Assembly: GCF_918741275.1 (NCBI RefSeq) | Contig: NZ_CAKKNA010000003.1 | Location: 62,001 to 126,000 of the forward strand | Length of the DNA stretch: 64,000 nucleotides | Direction: 5' to 3' | Source: Bacillus sp. CECT 9360 | Lineage (GTDB): Bacteria > Bacillota > Bacilli > Bacillales > DSM-1321 | Shown here: one piece after another, positions 44,337-54,104 of the stretch | Layout of the letters: each line of letters begins with the position of its first letter | Position numbering within the stretch: the stretch's first letter is position 1 | Program-made: the position numbers and the translations under genes | Notes under the pieces: generated by a model | Told to the model about the DNA's origin: nothing | The model's database searches: none | Seen by the model: the letters and a program-made list of their open reading frames with translations, nothing else

Positions 44337-45254
44337 TTAATTTGCTTCCAGCACCTGTTCACCTTGCTGCTGCATTTGTCTGGCGGCAGAGTTTACTTGT
44401 TCATCGGCATGGTAGGAAGAACGGACCATCGGACCTGCTTCACAATGGCTGAATCCTTTTGAAAGAGCGATTTCCTTCAACTCTGCAAACTCTTCAGGAC
44501 TGTAATATTTCTGCACCTTCAAATGCTTTTTAGTCGGCTGTAAATATTGACCGATCGTCATAATATCGACCTTGTGAGTGCGAAGATCATCCATTGTTTC
44601 CATAATTTCTTCTTTTGTTTCACCAAGACCGATCATTAAGCTGGATTTGGTTGGAATTTCAGGATACATTTCCTTTGCTCTCAATAATAACTCCATAGAA
44701 CGATTGTATTTTGCTCTCGCACGTACGCGGTCAGATAAACGTCTGACCGTTTCAATATTATGGTTCAAGATGTCCGGCTTTGCGTCCATAAGTGTTTTAA
44801 GGTTTTCATAAACCCCACCCATATCAGATGGCAATACTTCAATCGTCGTAAATGGATTTTTCCTGCGGATGGCGCTTACTGTCTCAGCAAAAACAGCTGA
44901 TCCCCCATCCTTAAGGTCGTCACGTGCAACCGCTGTAATAACAGCATGCTTTAAATTCATGGTAAATACGGAATCAGCAACGCGTTCCGGTTCCGCCAAA
45001 TCCAATTCAGTCGGCAAGCCTGTTTTTACTGCACAAAAACGGCATGCCCGTGTACAAGTATCGCCAAGGATCATGAAAGTCGCTGTACGTCTCACAGCCC
45101 AGCATTCATGAATATTAGGACATTTAGCTTCTTCACATACTGTATGTAGGTTTTTCTCGCGCATCATTTTTTTCAAGCCTGTATAGTTTTCATTCGTATT
45201 TAATTTTATTTTCAACCAATCAGGTTTACGAACATGTTCTTCTTTTGTACTCAT
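44337..45254 (-). CDS. lipA: Lipoyl synthase
   Basis: Radical-SAM lipoyl synthase, 305 residues, that inserts two sulfurs into octanoyl chains on lipoyl domains. The auxiliary cluster cysteines are in [13 protein letters not shown] (residues about 42-54), and the radical-SAM CxxxCxxC is CTRACRFC near residue 70. The start is ATG 45254 with GGAG 10 bases upstream; codons upstream are open to 45347 but pass through an intergenic repeat and are not part of the protein. Two [4Fe-4S] clusters are needed, so it depends on the Fe-S assembly genes nearby. Confidence 0.97.
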   Translation of the reverse strand: MSTKEEHVRKPDWLKIKLNTNENYTGLKKMMREKNLHTVCEEAKCPNIHECWAVRRTATFMILGDTCTRACRFCAVKTGLPTELDLAEPERVADSVFTMNLKHAVITAVARDDLKDGGSAVFAETVSAIRRKNPFTTIEVLPSDMGGVYENLKTLMDAKPDILNHNIETVRRLSDRVRARAKYNRSMELLLRAKEMYPEIPTKSSLMIGLGETKEEIMETMDDLRTHKVDIMTIGQYLQPTKKHLKVQKYYSPEEFAELKEIALSKGFSHCEAGPMVRSSYHADEQVNSAARQMQQQGEQVLEAN

Positions 45255-45287
45255 GAAGATGTCACTCCAATTCTGTTTTTTAAAAAA

Positions 45288-45369
45288 GCGACGATTGGTA
45301 AGCCTTTTTAGGCGACGATTAGGGTATCGCACTTTTGCAGATATCAAAGTTTATACTTTTGTATCTGCC
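45288..45369 (+). repeat. Structured repeat upstream of lipA (family with 32662-32744)
   Basis: Blocks shared with the copy after yutI: GATTGG, AGCCT, AGGCGA, then TGCAGATA, AAAGTTTATACTTT and TATCTGC. The last stem differs from the first copy at two inner pairs yet stays largely paired. It lies between lipA and lytH, 34 bp upstream of the lipA start codon. Confidence 0.75.
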
Positions 45370-45626
45370 AAGCAAAAGCGTGAATTTTTTCTTCTTATGT
45401 CACTTGCCACTTTATCATAATAAAATGCATTCAGACAAGTTTCCGGCCTTATTACCATTATTTGATTTCATTATTTTTATTATAACTCAGCAAACTAATT
45501 TCATGAATTAAAGAAAAGCGCGAGTGATGCATCGCTGCCGAATTACACCTTGTCCTGTACTTCTATCAGAGACCGGCACAGATTGAATAAACAATAATTA
45601 ATTATTTTGCGGAAAGGAGAATCAGC

Positions 45627-46637
45627 GTGTTATTTAAAAAAGTCCTTCCATTTGTCGTTTTCATTATCATATGCGGGTTATTTCAAGCGCCGGCCCTTGC
45701 CAATACGGACCATTCAGTGCAGTCAGCCAAAGACCAGCTGGCTACAAGGATGATGTTGTATAAAAATATAGAAACCATTACACATATCCCCTGGTATTAC
45801 ATGGCAGCGATCGATCAATATGAGCATAGCCTGAGGAACGCTAGAAGAGACTTGGAGGAAGCCAAGGGGGCTGTTGGCATTTATATAGAACCCGAAAAAT
45901 GGAGCGGACTGTTGAATCCTAATAATAATGATGACAATCCATTATCCATCGGTTTTTTTGAAGGAATCGGTATGGATGGAAACGGTGACACACGTGCGGA
46001 TATAAATGATGATGCCGACGTTTTATTTACTATGGCTAACCAAATTCTCTATTTCGGTACGGATGAAGATAACTTTCGGATCGCACTCTGGGATTATTAT
46101 AAGCGGGATAAGGCAGTCGGAATTATCATGGGCAATGCAAGGATTTTTAAAAAATATGGCCGCATAGACCTTCAGGAAAAAGCGTTTCCCGTCCCGGTCA
46201 GGACACATTACAGTTATCGCAGTACATGGGGCGTGGCACGCGGCTGGGGCGGAAGACGATCCCATGAAGGCACGGACATCTTTGCCGATTATGGATTGCC
46301 TGTAAGGTCAACCAGCTACGGGATTATTGAAATGAAGGGCTGGAATCGATACGGAGGCTGGCGGATCGGCATTCGTGACATTAACAATACGTATCATTAT
46401 TTTGCCCATCTAAGCGGGTTTGCCAAGGATCTCAAGCATGGACAGATTGTTGAACCGGGAATGGTAATCGGCGGCGTCGGCAGCTCTGGATACGGTCCGC
46501 CTGGAACATCAGGGAAGTTCCCACCGCATCTGCATTACGGCATGTATAAGGATAATGGCTTCATTGAATGGAGCTTCGACCCGACCCCACACTTGCGTGT
46601 TTGGGAGCGAAAAGATTTAGCAAAGAAACGTCGTTAA
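45627..46637 (+). CDS. lytH: LytH, sporulation L-Ala-D-Glu endopeptidase (M23)
   Basis: 336-residue exported peptidase. It starts at GTG 45627 with AAAGGAG upstream; the signal peptide is LFKKVLPFVVFIIICGLF and the cleavage lies near ALANTDH. The C-terminal M23/LytM domain has the zinc ligands in RSHEGTDIFADYGLP near residue 212 and in FPPHLHYGMYKD near residue 300. By family knowledge LytH trims L-alanine side chains in spore cortex under sigma-K control; no clear sigma-K promoter was seen. A terminator follows. Confidence 0.93.
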   Translation: MLFKKVLPFVVFIIICGLFQAPALANTDHSVQSAKDQLATRMMLYKNIETITHIPWYYMAAIDQYEHSLRNARRDLEEAKGAVGIYIEPEKWSGLLNPNNNDDNPLSIGFFEGIGMDGNGDTRADINDDADVLFTMANQILYFGTDEDNFRIALWDYYKRDKAVGIIMGNARIFKKYGRIDLQEKAFPVPVRTHYSYRSTWGVARGWGGRRSHEGTDIFADYGLPVRSTSYGIIEMKGWNRYGGWRIGIRDINNTYHYFAHLSGFAKDLKHGQIVEPGMVIGGVGSSGYGPPGTSGKFPPHLHYGMYKDNGFIEWSFDPTPHLRVWERKDLAKKRR

Positions 46638-46645
46638 ACAAATAC

Positions 46646-46678
46646 TGAAGGTCCGCAGCTGGACCTTCAATTATTTTT
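46646..46678. terminator. Terminator between lytH and yunB
   Basis: Perfect 9-bp stem TGAAGGTCC/GGACCTTCA (46646-46654 with 46661-46669) ending in ATTATTTTTTG. It overlaps the yunB stop region and can serve both genes. Confidence 0.85.
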
Positions 46679-47422
46679 TGGCTTCGGCAATTCAACAGCC
46701 GGGTTTGAATTTCCACCGTTATTATAATACTGGGGAACCTCTCCGGGAATAACGACTTCTCCTAAAAGAATGTCTTGTTTAATTGTTGTTGTTTTAGTAG
46801 CAAAAGGTATGATCACCTGGACATTTACCTCTACATGAATAACAGCTTTAAAACTTCCAAAATTTATGCCGTATGATTTATAGCTGCTTTTCGCCTTTAC
46901 TCTTGCATTCCCAATAGTATGGAACTGGACCGGGATTTTTGGACCGAAATTCCCAAGCAGGGTGATGTTGGTTGCCTTCCCGAGCGGAACATGGAACACC
47001 ATACCCGATGACTTGCCTTTTTTATTCATTTTTATATCCACATCCGTTAAGGATTCAAGATCTGAAAGATTGCCTTTTTCCGCTTCTTTTAGATTCATCA
47101 AGATAAGGTTTTGCGTTTCGCCCTGTATTCGATTCACCGCACTTGGATTCAGTTTTGCATATTTTACTCCATTTTCATTTTCCGTGATTTCTATAATGTT
47201 ATCAAAGTCATTTTCCTCAATTATTTTCTGGTTAATCGCTTTATTAATAACCAAATTGGCAATTTCATGAGTCTGGGCTTCAGCATAGCTCATCAATGTT
47301 GGCTCAATTCCTTTATCAATGATTAACACTCCACCTGCCGTAGAAAAAACAAAAAAAACAAATGATAATAGTAATACATATTTGAACGGCAAAGGACCTT
47401 TTTGCCTTCGTCTGAATGCCAA
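46667..47422 (-). CDS. yunB: Sporulation protein YunB
   Basis: 251-residue protein with one N-terminal membrane helix (YVLLLSFVFFVFSTAGGVLI) and an extracytoplasmic domain. The start is TTG 47422 because AAGGGGGG lies 7 bases upstream; an earlier codon would add 17 non-conserved residues. Signature parts are IEPTLMSYAEAQTHEIANLV, GKATNITLLGNFGPKIPVQF and the C-terminal TTTIKQDILLGEVVIPGEVP. YunB belongs to the mother-cell sporulation set in Bacillus; the exact role is unknown. Confidence 0.93.
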   Translation of the reverse strand: MAFRRRQKGPLPFKYVLLLSFVFFVFSTAGGVLIIDKGIEPTLMSYAEAQTHEIANLVINKAINQKIIEENDFDNIIEITENENGVKYAKLNPSAVNRIQGETQNLILMNLKEAEKGNLSDLESLTDVDIKMNKKGKSSGMVFHVPLGKATNITLLGNFGPKIPVQFHTIGNARVKAKSSYKSYGINFGSFKAVIHVEVNVQVIIPFATKTTTIKQDILLGEVVIPGEVPQYYNNGGNSNPAVELPKPKNN

Positions 47423-47485
47423 AGAAAATCCCCCCTTACATGCTATATGTATGCTTGTAAAGGGGGATTTCATTCTTTATTTTCG

Positions 47486-48589
47486 TCAATGGCTAACTTT
47501 ACTATCGGAAGAGTCGGAACCGGTAATCATTAAATGAAGATATGTTTTTAAATCCACTTCATATGTATCAATAATTGGCAACTCGTTTTCCTCAAGTATC
47601 TCAATGACCGGCCTGTCACTTGCCCCGACATTCTGGCGAGATACTACTCCCTTTCGCCCATCGCTCAATATAACTCCCAGTCCATTCGGATAAATGGCTA
47701 CGGCTCGTCTGAACGCTTCGACTATTTTCGTATCGAATTGAGTGCCTGCACCGGCATATAGGATTTCAAGCCCTTCATGGGGGAGCATCGCTTTTCTATA
47801 AACACGATTCGAGGTAACCGCATCAAAAACGTCAGCAACTGCAATAATCTTGCCAAAAATATGGATATTGTCATCGGCAAGACCGCGGGGATAACCGGAA
47901 CCGTCCAATCTCTCATGATGCTGGTAGGCGCCGTGTGCTACGAGAACCGGAACTGTTTTTACACCTCTAATCAGTTCAAAGCCTGCCTCGGAATGCTTTT
48001 TCATTTCCTCAAATTCTTCTTCAGTCAGCTGACCTGGTTTCATCAGAATTTCAGGAGGAACGAGCATTTTCCCGACATCATGTAAAATAGCCCCGAGTCC
48101 CAGCATCTCAACTTGCTTTTGATTCAGTTGCATCTCCATCCCGATAGCAAGAGAATAAAGCGTAACATTAAATGAATGGGTAAAAATATAATTATCATAT
48201 GTAAAAACATCTGCCATCATCGTCAAAAGATCCTGATCCCCGCGTATTTCATTCATAATATTGCGGATTAACTCATTAAAACGCTTTGAAGCCTTTTCAA
48301 TGACAAATGAGCTGGAAAAGACATCCTTCCTCTGGATATCGACAAAAGTATTTTCAATCGTTTGAACGGCTTCTCTTCTCAATGCGTCTGATATACTTTT
48401 CCCCGGTTTAATGTGATCTGTCCTCGGATCCTTAATATACACAAATGGGATGTTAAGATCCTTCAGTCGCTGGATCATTCTCTCGCTTAGCTGTATCCCC
48501 TCACCTAACAGGATTTGTCCATTTTCATTTTGAATGCTTTTTCCAAGTTCAACACCTGGAATCAAAGAATCTGTAGCTAATAATCTCAT
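47486..48589 (-). CDS. HD-GYP domain phosphodiesterase
   Basis: 367-residue protein with an N-terminal regulatory region (residues 1-110) and an HD-GYP domain. HD motif: ILHDVGKMLVPPEILMK near residue 165; GYP motif: HHERLDGSGYPRGL near residue 225, followed by IIAVADVFDAVTSNR. Such enzymes break down cyclic di-GMP or related dinucleotides; the catalytic residues seen are intact. ATG 48589 was chosen since AGGAG lies 7 bases upstream. It sits between yunB and yunC, which are neighbours in B. subtilis, so it is an inserted gene. Confidence 0.92.
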   Translation of the reverse strand: MRLLATDSLIPGVELGKSIQNENGQILLGEGIQLSERMIQRLKDLNIPFVYIKDPRTDHIKPGKSISDALRREAVQTIENTFVDIQRKDVFSSSFVIEKASKRFNELIRNIMNEIRGDQDLLTMMADVFTYDNYIFTHSFNVTLYSLAIGMEMQLNQKQVEMLGLGAILHDVGKMLVPPEILMKPGQLTEEEFEEMKKHSEAGFELIRGVKTVPVLVAHGAYQHHERLDGSGYPRGLADDNIHIFGKIIAVADVFDAVTSNRVYRKAMLPHEGLEILYAGAGTQFDTKIVEAFRRAVAIYPNGLGVILSDGRKGVVSRQNVGASDRPVIEILEENELPIIDTYEVDLKTYLHLMITGSDSSDSKVSH

Positions 48590-48747
48590 GTTCATACTCC
48601 TATTGCTTTTAATTACCTTCTTTGGATATCTACAAATATGCCGGGTTATTAAGTGTTTTCTCCAATTAGGCAAAAATTACCTTTACTCCTTTTATCGGAT
48701 ATTCTTCTTGAAATATAAAGGTTTTATTTTAAATATCCAAAAAAAAG

Positions 48748-48786
48748 GTAAAAAAAGAACGCGACATCACTGGAGATGTTGCATTC
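48748..48786 (-). terminator. Terminator of yunC
   Basis: Stem GAACGCGACATC/GATGTTGCATTC (48757-48768 with 48775-48786) with A-runs on the left, so a T-run for the minus strand. It lies 8 bp past the yunC stop. Confidence 0.8.
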
Positions 48787-48793
48787 TCTACAA

Positions 48794-49099
48794 TTAATAA
48801 GACATGATTAATAAAGCTTCTCTGCCGATGATCCCTTTTGAAATCCCTATTTGTTCTGCTGCCAGCGTAACAGATTCTAAAGGGGCATTCAACAATTCAT
48901 CTATCGTTTTAACACCAACCGCTCTACCTGCGATAATATTGCGGTCTTTCAGCCTTTCATTCAATAAGCCGACATCCAATGCACCGCACATAATATATCC
49001 AGTGTCGCTTGTCACAACGAGCAAATCCGTTTTTGGCAACGCAACAGAAATGCTTAAAAAAGTCTTGCCTTCTATTATTATGGGGGTGACGTTTATCAT
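48794..49099 (-). CDS. yunC: YunC family protein (DUF1805)
   Basis: 101-residue protein of the DUF1805/YunC family. The signature is SDTGYIMCGALDVGLLNERL in the middle, and VGVKTIDELLNAPLESVTLA follows. ATG 49099 has AAGGAG upstream. It is well conserved in Bacillaceae; structures are known in the family, but not the function. It stands 65 bp downstream of yunD on the same strand. Confidence 0.92.
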   Translation of the reverse strand: MINVTPIIIEGKTFLSISVALPKTDLLVVTSDTGYIMCGALDVGLLNERLKDRNIIAGRAVGVKTIDELLNAPLESVTLAAEQIGISKGIIGREALLIMSY

Positions 49100-49163
49100 C
49101 TAATCGCTCCTTCCCTTTCATTCATACTTTATGAAATGAAGCAAAGAAGGGTGTTATCAATTC

Positions 49164-50543
49164 TCAAGAATACATCTTTTTCAGTTTCCAAATCATGATA
49201 TCTCTTAAAAATTCGGGCATGAAATATTCTTTGTCTCTAGAGCGCTGGATTTGCGGAAAAAAGAATCCGAATGTAAACATATCCGGTATCGCCAGCTTGT
49301 AACGGTTTTCGGCAACAAGTTCCTTCCCGTTTACCAGCACTCTTGCAATCACTTCATTCTGTCCTTTTATAAAATCTACACGGTCATAGACAATAACTCC
49401 CATAACCTTCCCTCTAAATCCAAAGCCTTTCATCTGGATGTGCGGCCATTCTTCATTTAGGGATTGTAACAGAATTTCTTTCAATTCGCTTCCGCTTAAC
49501 TCCACTACACAGGGATTGATCGGATGAGGAAGGATTTGATGGATATCCCCTTTCATAACCCCGCCCGCATCCAATCCCTCCAAAAGCAGCCCCGCATTTA
49601 AGAAAGCGCAGTCTGCCTGGCCCCATTCCCTTAAAGCCTCACATAAAATGGCTGAAAGCTCCGATTTCTTAAACCATTCACTTTTTAGACTTCTTGGAAG
49701 CCGCACAATTTCTTGTCGCAGCGAGTCTTTCCCCCGATTATAGATATCGTCTATCCAACTTCTTTCATCCGGTTTCTCCTCTAAATCATTTGTATCGTGT
49801 AAATAAGCTTCTTTTCGGGTAACTTTCCCGCTATCATCCACTACTATTTCTACATGTCCGACAAACATGCCAAATTTACCCCCGGCACACAGCAGCGTGT
49901 CATTTATCATTTTTCCTTGATGTAAGATGTGGTGCGTATGAGCACCAAGAATAATGTCAATCTCGGGAAATTCAGCTGCCATTCTTTCGTCTTCGTGGAT
50001 TCCGAGATGGGAAAGAATGACGATCACATCGCTCTGTTTTTTTAAATTTCCCAGCTGCCTCCCAAGCTCCAGAAATGGATCAGAGAGCTCCCAGCCTAGT
50101 GCAGAGTAAAAGTGTCGGAAGAAGGCCGTTAGTCCGACCAGACCTATTTTTGTGCCATTTGCAGTCGTATGAATTTCATATGGCAATGCCCACTCAGGCC
50201 TTTCACCATTACGATAATAAATATTCGATGCCAGCACTTTGAATTCAGCCTGGTTATATAAAGCATCCAGCCCTTCGAAAGGCAGGGTGATCCCTTCATT
50301 ATTCCCGATGGTTACATACTGATAGCCGGCTTCATTCAGAAGTGTAACATTTCCTTTACCGAGCGTTCCTTCCGTAAAGGGATGCCAGCGGTCGATATGA
50401 TCGCCAATATCAAGAAGAATGGCTTCTTCTCCCACTTCTTTATGCAACGCACATCTTTGTTTGAGAAATTCTTTAATCCGCGGCCAATTTTCAAAATGGC
50501 TGTGAAGATCATTGGTATGATATAAGTGAATGATTTCTGACAT
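49164..50543 (-). CDS. yunD: YunD, 5'-nucleotidase-family metallophosphoesterase
   Basis: 459-residue two-domain protein. The N-terminal calcineurin-like metallophosphatase domain shows YHTNDLHSHFENW, LDIGDHIDRWHPF, GNNEG and ILGAHTHHILHQGK; the C-terminal 5'-nucleotidase substrate-binding domain follows from about residue 300. No signal peptide or anchor is present, so it acts in the cytoplasm unlike secreted UshA. ATG 50543 has GGGAG 5-6 bases upstream. The substrate is unknown; nucleotides are likely. Confidence 0.93.
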   Translation of the reverse strand: MSEIIHLYHTNDLHSHFENWPRIKEFLKQRCALHKEVGEEAILLDIGDHIDRWHPFTEGTLGKGNVTLLNEAGYQYVTIGNNEGITLPFEGLDALYNQAEFKVLASNIYYRNGERPEWALPYEIHTTANGTKIGLVGLTAFFRHFYSALGWELSDPFLELGRQLGNLKKQSDVIVILSHLGIHEDERMAAEFPEIDIILGAHTHHILHQGKMINDTLLCAGGKFGMFVGHVEIVVDDSGKVTRKEAYLHDTNDLEEKPDERSWIDDIYNRGKDSLRQEIVRLPRSLKSEWFKKSELSAILCEALREWGQADCAFLNAGLLLEGLDAGGVMKGDIHQILPHPINPCVVELSGSELKEILLQSLNEEWPHIQMKGFGFRGKVMGVIVYDRVDFIKGQNEVIARVLVNGKELVAENRYKLAIPDMFTFGFFFPQIQRSRDKEYFMPEFLRDIMIWKLKKMYS

Positions 50544-50642
50544 TTTAACTCCCTCAATCTGGTAATGTCGATCCATGCATGAATGTTAATGTTTTGAATG
50601 GACTATGTTCTGGGGTCCCCTTGTTTAACTTACCCTTTTGAT

Positions 50643-51488
50643 TTAAAACAAATCGAGCTGCTTTGGTGCAAGCCCTTCATAATTGATCCCAAGAAGGTCT
50701 ATCATTTGTTTAGCGTTATCGGCGGCATCTCCACCTGAATTATTATTGAATAAAACATACAGATCCTTGGATTGTTTTTCAAGCAAATGGAGATTTTCCG
50801 CCCATTCTTCCAGTTCCTTTTGATTATAACGATACAGATAACGAACCTCTCGCCAGTTTCCATCCCCTGGATTTCTCCACCCATGAACGTTTCTTCCATG
50901 AAAACGGACTAACGTTTTATCAAGGTCGGTGGCTTTAATCACAATGGGAATGGAACCGCTACCTGCTTGCGGTTCATCACAGACTGTATGGATCCAGCCT
51001 TCTTGTTCCATAAAAGCCAACGTCTTATCATAAAAGTGAGCTTCATACCAGGTCTGATTTCGGAATTCAAGCGCCACAGGTATTTCCCCCATTTCCTGTT
51101 TGCACCAGCGTAAATAATCGACATTTTCCTTCTTGCAGTCAAACCAGGGCGGAAATTGAAAAAGAACCATTGAAAGCTTATCTGCCTCTTTAAAAGCCTT
51201 GAGCGATTCATGAAAAGCCGAAAACATTTCTTTCTTGTTTTCATAAGGGCTTTCCCCTCGCTGATGACCTGTCATTCCTTGATAGGCCTTGATGATAAAC
51301 TGAAAGGATCCTGGTGTTTCAGAAACCCATTTTTCTGTATTCCGTTTAGATTGAATGGCATAAAACGATGCATCAATCTCTACGATTGGAAAATGGGCAG
51401 CATATTCTTTTAATTTGTCCCGGGGTGGAATTTTCGCCGGATACAAACGATCGTGGTCTCCCCATCCCGTAACTCCAATATAGATCAT
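50643..51488 (-). CDS. yunF: YunF, DUF72 (YecE-like) protein
   Basis: 281-residue TIM-barrel-like protein of the DUF72 family. Marks are MIYIGVTGWGDHDRLYP at the N-terminus, IVEIDASFYAIQSKRNTEKW near residue 37, VALEFRNQTWYE near the middle and the closing DLYVLFNNNSGGDAADNAKQ. ATG 51488 was chosen by homology; upstream starts are only three codons away and the ribosome site is weak. The function is unknown. Confidence 0.92.
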   Translation of the reverse strand: MIYIGVTGWGDHDRLYPAKIPPRDKLKEYAAHFPIVEIDASFYAIQSKRNTEKWVSETPGSFQFIIKAYQGMTGHQRGESPYENKKEMFSAFHESLKAFKEADKLSMVLFQFPPWFDCKKENVDYLRWCKQEMGEIPVALEFRNQTWYEAHFYDKTLAFMEQEGWIHTVCDEPQAGSGSIPIVIKATDLDKTLVRFHGRNVHGWRNPGDGNWREVRYLYRYNQKELEEWAENLHLLEKQSKDLYVLFNNNSGGDAADNAKQMIDLLGINYEGLAPKQLDLF

Positions 51489-51828
51489 TATCATCACATC
51501 TTCTAAAAAAGTATATATATCCCATCATAGCATAGAACCACGTTTAAGAACCCTGTCTGTGATTGTCTTTAAAGATTAAAACCGATAGAACCTTGTAATC
51601 AAGAAACATCAACTAAAATCTGCTACATCCTTATGTCTTGCTTTTACGTGATCGACTGGTTAATATTTTATAATTCCCTAAATTCTACTCCGCTGAACCC
51701 GCAATGGCTATTTATTTATCTAAATTGATAGAACCTCATCATTTCGAACTTGATTAAATGGTTCATTTCCACACTCGGTACCATAGTTCTTTTGAAATTA
51801 ATTTTTGATTTTTATATTATTAAATAGT
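51489..51828. other. Gap between yunF and chemoreceptor gene
   Basis: 340 bp without a gene. The yunF promoter should be here; I see nothing else. Confidence 0.4.
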
Positions 51829-51858
51829 AAAAAGTCCCAATCTTTTTTGGATTGGGAC
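51829..51858 (-). terminator. Terminator of the chemoreceptor gene
   Basis: Perfect 9-bp stem GTCCCAATC/GATTGGGAC (51834-51842 with 51850-51858), A-run on the left (T-run on the minus strand), 19 bp past the stop. Confidence 0.88.
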
Positions 51859-51877
51859 AGACTTTATATTTGTATGC

Positions 51878-53467
51878 TTACTTGATTTTAAAGATGGAAA
51901 CCGAATCGCTAAGTTCCTCAGCAAGATTAGCAAGGGATTGAGCCGTTGAGGCTGTTTGCTCACTGCTTGCTGCTGCTTCTTCTGTAGCAGCCGAGATACT
52001 TTCAATCGAGTTCATTACATCTGAAGTTTGCGCTGCCTGTTCTTCACTTGCTGCCGCTATTTCTGTAACCTTATTCGCAGATTGCTGAACCATATTAATT
52101 ATGTTTTCAAAAGCTTCTCCGCTCTTAAGAGAGGATTGCACTCCTTCACCGACCGCAACTACACTTTTCTTCGTGTTTTCCTGCATGCCTTTAATGATCA
52201 CTGTAATTTCCTTAGTCGCTTCACTACTGCGTTCCGCCAATCTGCGGACTTCATCAGCAACTACCGCAAAGCCTCTGCCTTGATCTCCTGCACGCGCTGC
52301 CTCAATAGCCGCATTCAATGCAAGCAGATTGGTTTGATTGGCAATGTCTTCAATAACTTCAATGATTTCTCCAATTTTGTTGGAGTCCTCTTCAAGTAAC
52401 GACATCTGAGCATTAACTCCATTCATTCCTTCAATTGAAGAGTTAATGATCGTACCTCCACCCTCGGCAATATCCATTGTATTATTGGCTAATTCTGAAG
52501 CATGCTCTGCACCCTGAGCAACAGAATTGATTGCCACTGAAAGTTCCTTGAATAACTCAGCCATTGTTTGTGCTTCATCAGCTTGACTGCTGCTGCCGCT
52601 AGCTATTTCTTCAGTAGTAGCGGAAATTTGTTGAGATGCTGCTGCAACGCTTTCAGCTGAAGATAGGATGCCACCAATAGTCGCTCTTAAGCTTAACACC
52701 ATCTCGTCCATTGATTTGGACACTTGTCCAACTTCATCCTTCGTATCTATATCCAGTGTTTCAGTTAAATCACCTTTGGCTACTTTGCCAACAACAGCAA
52801 CAACACGGTTTAATGGACGTGCAATGATTTGAGAAATAAAGTATCCGAAACCGATGCTTAGGATCACCGAAGCGATAATAATTATAATAGTAACCGTTCG
52901 GGAGCTATTGTATAAAGCGTTCCCGTTTTCACTTGATTTTTTCGCAAGTTCAGCGTTGTATGTAACTAACTCTTCCAAAATACCTTCTGCCTTGTCACCT
53001 TTAGCCTTGAACTCTGGAGCGATTTTTTTATATTCAGCAATATTGTCTGCATACGCTGATGCGATCGCATGGTCCATTATCACATTATATTCTTTCCAAG
53101 CTGCATCGAATTGGTCCAGCAATTCTTTTTCGTCTTTAATTACAAGAGTGCTGTTGTATTTATCGATATTTCCTTGAATTTCTTTTCTAAAGTCATTGAT
53201 AGCTTGCTCTTTTTGAGCTTTTTCCTCTTTTGTCGCCGCAGTGAAATTCATATCGCGGATGTTAACCCTCATTCGTTGATAAAGAACTTGAGATTCGGCA
53301 ACATAATTTGTCGGAACTACTCTCTCTTTGTACATAAAATCTAACTCGGTATTAATTTTATTCAAATTGGTTAACCCATAAAAGCCTACAAAGCCCAAAA
53401 CGATTGCCATCAAGGCAAACGCGGAAATTAATTTTACCCCAGTTTTCAAGTTATAAAACCATTTCAT
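51878..53467 (-). CDS. Methyl-accepting chemotaxis protein
   Basis: 529-residue transmembrane chemoreceptor. ATG 53467 has GAGGTG 7 bases upstream. Order of parts: membrane helix 1 ([20 protein letters not shown]), four-helix-bundle sensor (residues about 35-190), membrane helix 2 ([20 protein letters not shown]), HAMP domain, then the signalling coiled coil with the hairpin tip [20 protein letters not shown], which binds CheW and CheA. The ligand is unknown. It is monocistronic and lies between yunF and the SUF operon, not a usual place in B. subtilis. Confidence 0.96.
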   Translation of the reverse strand: MKWFYNLKTGVKLISAFALMAIVLGFVGFYGLTNLNKINTELDFMYKERVVPTNYVAESQVLYQRMRVNIRDMNFTAATKEEKAQKEQAINDFRKEIQGNIDKYNSTLVIKDEKELLDQFDAAWKEYNVIMDHAIASAYADNIAEYKKIAPEFKAKGDKAEGILEELVTYNAELAKKSSENGNALYNSSRTVTIIIIIASVILSIGFGYFISQIIARPLNRVVAVVGKVAKGDLTETLDIDTKDEVGQVSKSMDEMVLSLRATIGGILSSAESVAAASQQISATTEEIASGSSSQADEAQTMAELFKELSVAINSVAQGAEHASELANNTMDIAEGGGTIINSSIEGMNGVNAQMSLLEEDSNKIGEIIEVIEDIANQTNLLALNAAIEAARAGDQGRGFAVVADEVRRLAERSSEATKEITVIIKGMQENTKKSVVAVGEGVQSSLKSGEAFENIINMVQQSANKVTEIAAASEEQAAQTSDVMNSIESISAATEEAAASSEQTASTAQSLANLAEELSDSVSIFKIK

Positions 53468-54053
53468 TCTAATACACCTCTTCTTAGTTGATAATGCCTG
53501 ATTGCTTTTCATTCTTTTTGACTATTAATTAGTTGATTGGCAATAAAATGCTTTAAGAATTTATTTGTAAAGATATTAAAACCCCTACGCCTAGCATTAC
53601 GGTAGGTAGAAATACCCTCTACTAAAGCACCAAAATCTATAATCCTGAGTATACCAATAATTAAATGCTTTTCAACAAATTTCGACAATAATTCTTAATT
53701 TTTCAACATATCTTGACATAAAGTGTTCACATTTCATGGTAAATGTCAACATTGTGATACTGGGTCGCAAAGAAGATTTTTCAAGAAAGGTAGTTTTACT
53801 ATAGTCGGCTCATATTAAACAACATCGGTAACAGTTCTTAAAATACAGATAAAATAAATTCACTTTTTATATTTAACTCAAAAAAAATGGACCATTTATT
53901 TGGTCCATTTTTCTAAAACGTGACGTCTCCGAAAAGGCATTTTCCTATAGAAAAAGTCAGTATGAAATCCTCGGTATTGGTCTGTGGCAGAGCTGGATAT
54001 TTGATTTCTACATATAAAAAGTCATTACATGGGTTTCATTTATAATTACTTAA
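53468..54053. other. Gap upstream of the chemoreceptor gene with a free-standing hairpin
   Basis: No gene is seen in 586 bp. A strong hairpin AAAATGGACCA/TGGTCCATTTTT (53884-53894 with 53901-53912) with A-run and T-run could terminate transcripts from both sides. No clear sigma-D promoter (TAAA-N15-GCCGATAT) was found for the chemoreceptor gene. Confidence 0.55.
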
Positions 54054-54088
54054 ATATAAAATACCCCGCTGAAACATCTTCAGCGGGG
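54054..54088 (-). terminator. Terminator of the SUF operon
   Basis: Perfect stem CCCCGCTGAA/TTCAGCGGGG (54064-54073 with 54079-54088), AT-rich DNA on the left, 17 bp past the sufB stop. Confidence 0.88.
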
Positions 54089-54104
54089 CGGATTGTATAT
54101 TCTT

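Noticed and set aside
53513-53760. Sigma-D promoter for the chemoreceptor gene
   Set aside because: TAAA and GCC-like boxes exist but with the wrong spacing (10 or 18 instead of 15).
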